Of a stretch of 23,049 nt of DNA, positions 20,524 to 23,049 are shown piece by piece. The stretch lies in NCBI GenBank assembly GCA_001929475.1, contig LXFE01000418.1, positions 1-23,049 on the forward strand, written 5' to 3'. Origin of the DNA: Neolecta irregularis DAH-3 (Eukaryota > Ascomycota > Neolectomycetes > Neolectales > Neolectaceae). Position 1 is the first letter of the stretch. Every line of letters begins with the position of its first letter. Below the pieces are notes generated by a model. The model was not told the origin of the DNA, searched no databases, and saw only the letters and a program-made list of their open reading frames with translations. The translations under genes were made by a program, and so were the position numbers.

Positions 20524-20858
20524 TTATGCAAAAGTGCTCTGTAAGAACAAGGACGAGACAAGTCTGATGAAGGCCACAAAGGAACTCGGCGTGGAGGTCG
20601 GGCGGCAAAAGGAGAAATATGGTGTTTGCGAATTTCCCCTTTGGGCGATTCTAACACGGGATTCCAGGAAAGTCTGGAAAGCAGAATAGCATTTGAATTT
20701 GCATACACTAAAACTACCATAATTGCATTGAGATAGACATCTGAGTAGAGTAAAGAAATAATAATGTAGATCGAAGAGTTGGTGTTTCAGTGGTTATTTA
20801 GCCGCCCTGGGTTGTCCCGTGTTCCTAACACTAGACCATTCTGTACCGGCCCTTTAAA
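20524..20858. promoter_or_regulatory. Divergent intergenic region, arrestin-like / Ulp1
   Basis: 335 bp separate the two start codons. It presumably carries both promoters and 5' UTRs. I see no strong binding motif or extra gene; the apparent open frame on the minus strand (20460-20720) overlaps arrestin exon 1 out of frame. Confidence 0.45.
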
Positions 20859-22830
20859 ATGGGTTCGCCAACAGAAACTATCATGAAATCTGCTAGATTT
20901 CTTTCGCGCAAAAGAGCGCATCGTGATGTCTTTAGATCTGGAGACTTGGCCGTGCACAGCTGTGCGATGGCTCAAGGGCGGCTGATGGAGGCCGGCAGCC
21001 AGCAGCTGTCTTGGTACTCAAGATTGCATCTCTGGCATATCTATCGGGCTGCCCGAGGCTTTACTGCTGGCCTTTTCGGCAAATGTAAACCGCAAGCTGT
21101 GAGAGACTGACGGCTGACAAGTGACTAGTCGAAAACTGGTACCGCTTCTTCGTCGCTCAGATTCGGGAACAGAACCCGCCTCCAAGCAAACGAAGAAGAA
21201 CTTCTACATCAAACCACGATCAGATTCTTCGAGGTGCCATCCATCGCCCGGAGGAACAGAAGAACAACGAGCCTCTGGAAAGAGGTACGTACTCAACGAG
21301 GCGAACATTCCTAACGCTCCAGCATCTAAACAAGGACTCAGTTCCGTTGACATCCAACACGTTGCAGTGCCTGCTGCGAATCATGTTATCACTCCCACAA
21401 CAACAATTGATACAAAATGTTATCTTCCAAAACCTAAACCTCGACCAAAGAAAAGTCTTTCGCAGATACTTCTAGAAAGACGCCAAAGTCAACATCGCAT
21501 CTTTAGCACACCACCTCCTAGAGACCCCACTCGTGAGCGAAATGACTCACACCACCCATCATCTACCTCCAAGAACTCTTCCCATGAAGAGTCACTAAAT
21601 GCTAATGGCTTCGCATATATCAACAATCGACCAAGTATATTGATCGATAACAGCAAAATACCGCGACACCTTGAGACTAATGGCGACGGAGATCTTACTG
21701 CGCCTTCTCAACCAAGTGTCTCAGTACCAAATGCAGCCACCCAATCGAACCCTGAAAAAGTGGTTTCTACGCATACAAGCAGCTCTAATCTTGGATTGGA
21801 AAGTCCAAGAAAGTCGAAAGCGCAAGTTGGGGCAAACAACAGCAAGACTTTTGAAGAGCTCCAGGAATACATCGAATTTCTTCATAGTATTCGTTCTAAA
21901 GATGGCATTCCACAAACTCTTGATTATGCCAAAGAAGAGAGAGACAAGATAATCGTCGAAATGAGGAAACTCAAGGCATATATCTCATCAATTACTACTA
22001 GACTAACCGCTTTAGATTAGGAAGAGTAGTAAAATACCCACACTGCCGTCTAGTGATCTTGAAATTGTAATTGACCCTCAAAAAGTCAAGTGTCTGATAT
22101 CATCAAGGTCAAGAAAGCTCTTGTACAAACATCATCAAAAACACCTCTCGTCTCAAAGTTCTCCATCGATATCCACTCGCGGGATATTATCACACTTGCG
22201 TCGCCTAATTGGCTGAATGACGAAGTCGTCAATTTTTATGCCAGCCTAATTACCGACCGCTCAAAATCATCATCCGATATGCCCAAAGTGCACATGTTTA
22301 ACACCTTTTTCTATCCCACTCTACGTAGAAGTGGGTATAAGGGAATTAAAAAATGGACCAAGCGAGCAAAGGTTGATTTCATGGATATGGATTTTATTAT
22401 TGTGCCAGTTCATCTGTCAGTGCATTGGTGTTTATCGGTTATAAATTTTCGGGACAAGAGGTTTGAATATTGGGACTCGTTGGGTGGCGGTGGTAATGAA
22501 GTTTTTGAGGTAGATATTCCTTTCTGAAGAGTAACCTGACCTGTAGTCATTGCGAGACTACGTTAAAGAAGAGTCTGCTGGCGAGATTGATCTTTCACAA
22601 TGGACAGATTATTATCCGAAGGTATCCTACCCATTTGTTCCAATGACTCATTCTTTTAGAATAACCCCAAACAAAATAATGGGTATGATTGTGGTGTCTT
22701 CACTTGCAAGACCGCAGAATGCATATCTCGAGGTGCCCTGATGAATTTTGATCAGAGCGATATGATGAATATTCGAAATTGGATGGTTAAGGAAATTCTA
22801 GATGGGAGATTACAGCAAGCCAGTGCATAG
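20859..22830 (+). CDS. ULP1: Ulp1-type SUMO-specific cysteine protease (593 aa, 6 exons)
   Basis: C48 peptidase that matures SUMO precursor and removes SUMO from substrates, usually at the nuclear pore. Exons: 20859-21084, 21122-21975, 22016-22052, 22091-22509, 22547-22621, 22660-22830. The first ~370 residues are disordered and S/K/P-rich. The catalytic domain begins near FSIDIHSRDI and includes NWLNDEVVNFY, the active-site His484 (SVHWCLSVI), Asp501 (YWDSLGG), Gln542 (KQNNGYDCG) and Cys548; the last two become adjacent to DYYPK only after the 38-nt intron 22622-22659 is removed. Intron 2 (21976-22015) is GC-AG (AAG|GCATAT) with a perfect CTAAC branch. The N-terminal start and the long exon 2 are less certain than the protease domain. 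Confidence 0.93.
21976..22015 (+). other. Probable GC-AG intron in ULP1
   Basis: 40 nt, AAG|GCATAT...GACTAACCGCTTTAG. Without it the frame stops at TAG 22018-22020. The nearest GT donor giving an open frame would make a 61-nt intron, outside the 33-46 nt range seen elsewhere. Confidence 0.7.
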
Positions 22831-22896
22831 AGGCGTTTTGGTTTTTATTGATTAGCCTAATATTGTATAAATCCGGAATATGAGATTACAGGCCGT

Positions 22897-23049
22897 TTAG
22901 GAATGATTTTTATTTTGAGTCAAATCTAGCTGGTCTAGAAGATACAGGCGAATTTCCTTCCTTTCCCGGTTTTCGTCTGGACCAGCCTGTGGCACCGCTG
23001 ACGGGATATTGACTGCCACATCAAAATTCAACTCAAAGTCGTCAACCCA
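22897..23049 (-). CDS. 3' end of an unidentified gene (partial, 50 codons plus stop)
   Basis: An open frame runs in from the window edge and ends at TAA (22899-22897). It reads from WVDDFELNFDVAVNIPS to the polar, acidic/basic end LDQLDLTQNKNHS. It looks coding in composition and lies convergent to ULP1, 66 bp from its stop. There are too few residues to recognise a family, and its start lies outside the window. Confidence 0.4.
   Translation of the reverse strand, partial: WVDDFELNFDVAVNIPSAVPQAGPDENRERKEIRLYLLDQLDLTQNKNHS

Noticed and set aside
21541-22922. Additional TGASTCA cores near 21544, in the intron at about 22644, and near 22916
   Set aside because: They lie in a coding exon, an intron and a 3' flank; their number matches chance expectation for 23 kb.

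Overview
The window is ascomycete-like fungal nuclear DNA. It is packed with intron-rich, single-copy housekeeping genes of eukaryotic type. The arrestin-like, CENP-B-type HTH, SEN54 and PAT1 proteins look like ascomycete family members, but I cannot place the lineage further. I built every gene model by hand, joining exons wherever reading frame, splice signals and protein-family homology agreed.

Layout, left to right. 1-796: no gene; bases 1-702 are almost free of CpG. 797-3231 (+): PAT1, mRNA decapping activator. 3435-3877 (+): elongin C. 3921-5284 (-): SEN54, tRNA-splicing endonuclease subunit, convergent with elongin C (43 bp apart). 5373-7381 (+): GMP synthase, divergent from SEN54 with only 88 bp between start codons. 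7895-13101 (+): VPS15, the kinase/HEAT/WD40 regulator of the Vps34 PI3-kinase, in 16 exons. 13423-14622 (+): intronless CENP-B/pogo-type HTH protein. 15154-16008 (+): U2A'/Lea1, U2 snRNP. 16179-17381 (+): GC-rich, polyglutamine C2H2-type zinc-finger protein. 17854-18986 (-): PI31/Fub1 proteasome regulator. 19203-20523 (-): arrestin-like adaptor. 20859-22830 (+): Ulp1-type SUMO protease. 22897-23049 (-): 3' end of an unidentified gene that leaves the window.

The most striking property is the introns. I place 56 coding introns in ten genes. All are 33-46 nt, the mode is 37, and 40 of the 56 are 33-38 nt. A CTRAY-like branch motif usually lies about 5-12 nt before the 3' AG. Four are GC-AG, all starting GCA. 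Two genes end in tiny terminal coding exons (5 nt in elongin C, 9 nt in GMP synthase). Six introns are multiples of three without an in-frame stop, so an ORF caller reads straight through them. Genes that look frameshifted, such as GMP synthase and VPS15, become full length once these introns are removed.

The genes do not form one pathway. They cover RNA decay and processing (PAT1, SEN54, U2A'), ubiquitin/SUMO/proteasome control (elongin C, arrestin-like, PI31, Ulp1), nucleotide synthesis (GUA1), membrane traffic (VPS15) and transcription (HTH and zinc-finger proteins). I recognise no tRNA, rRNA, CRISPR or intact mobile element.
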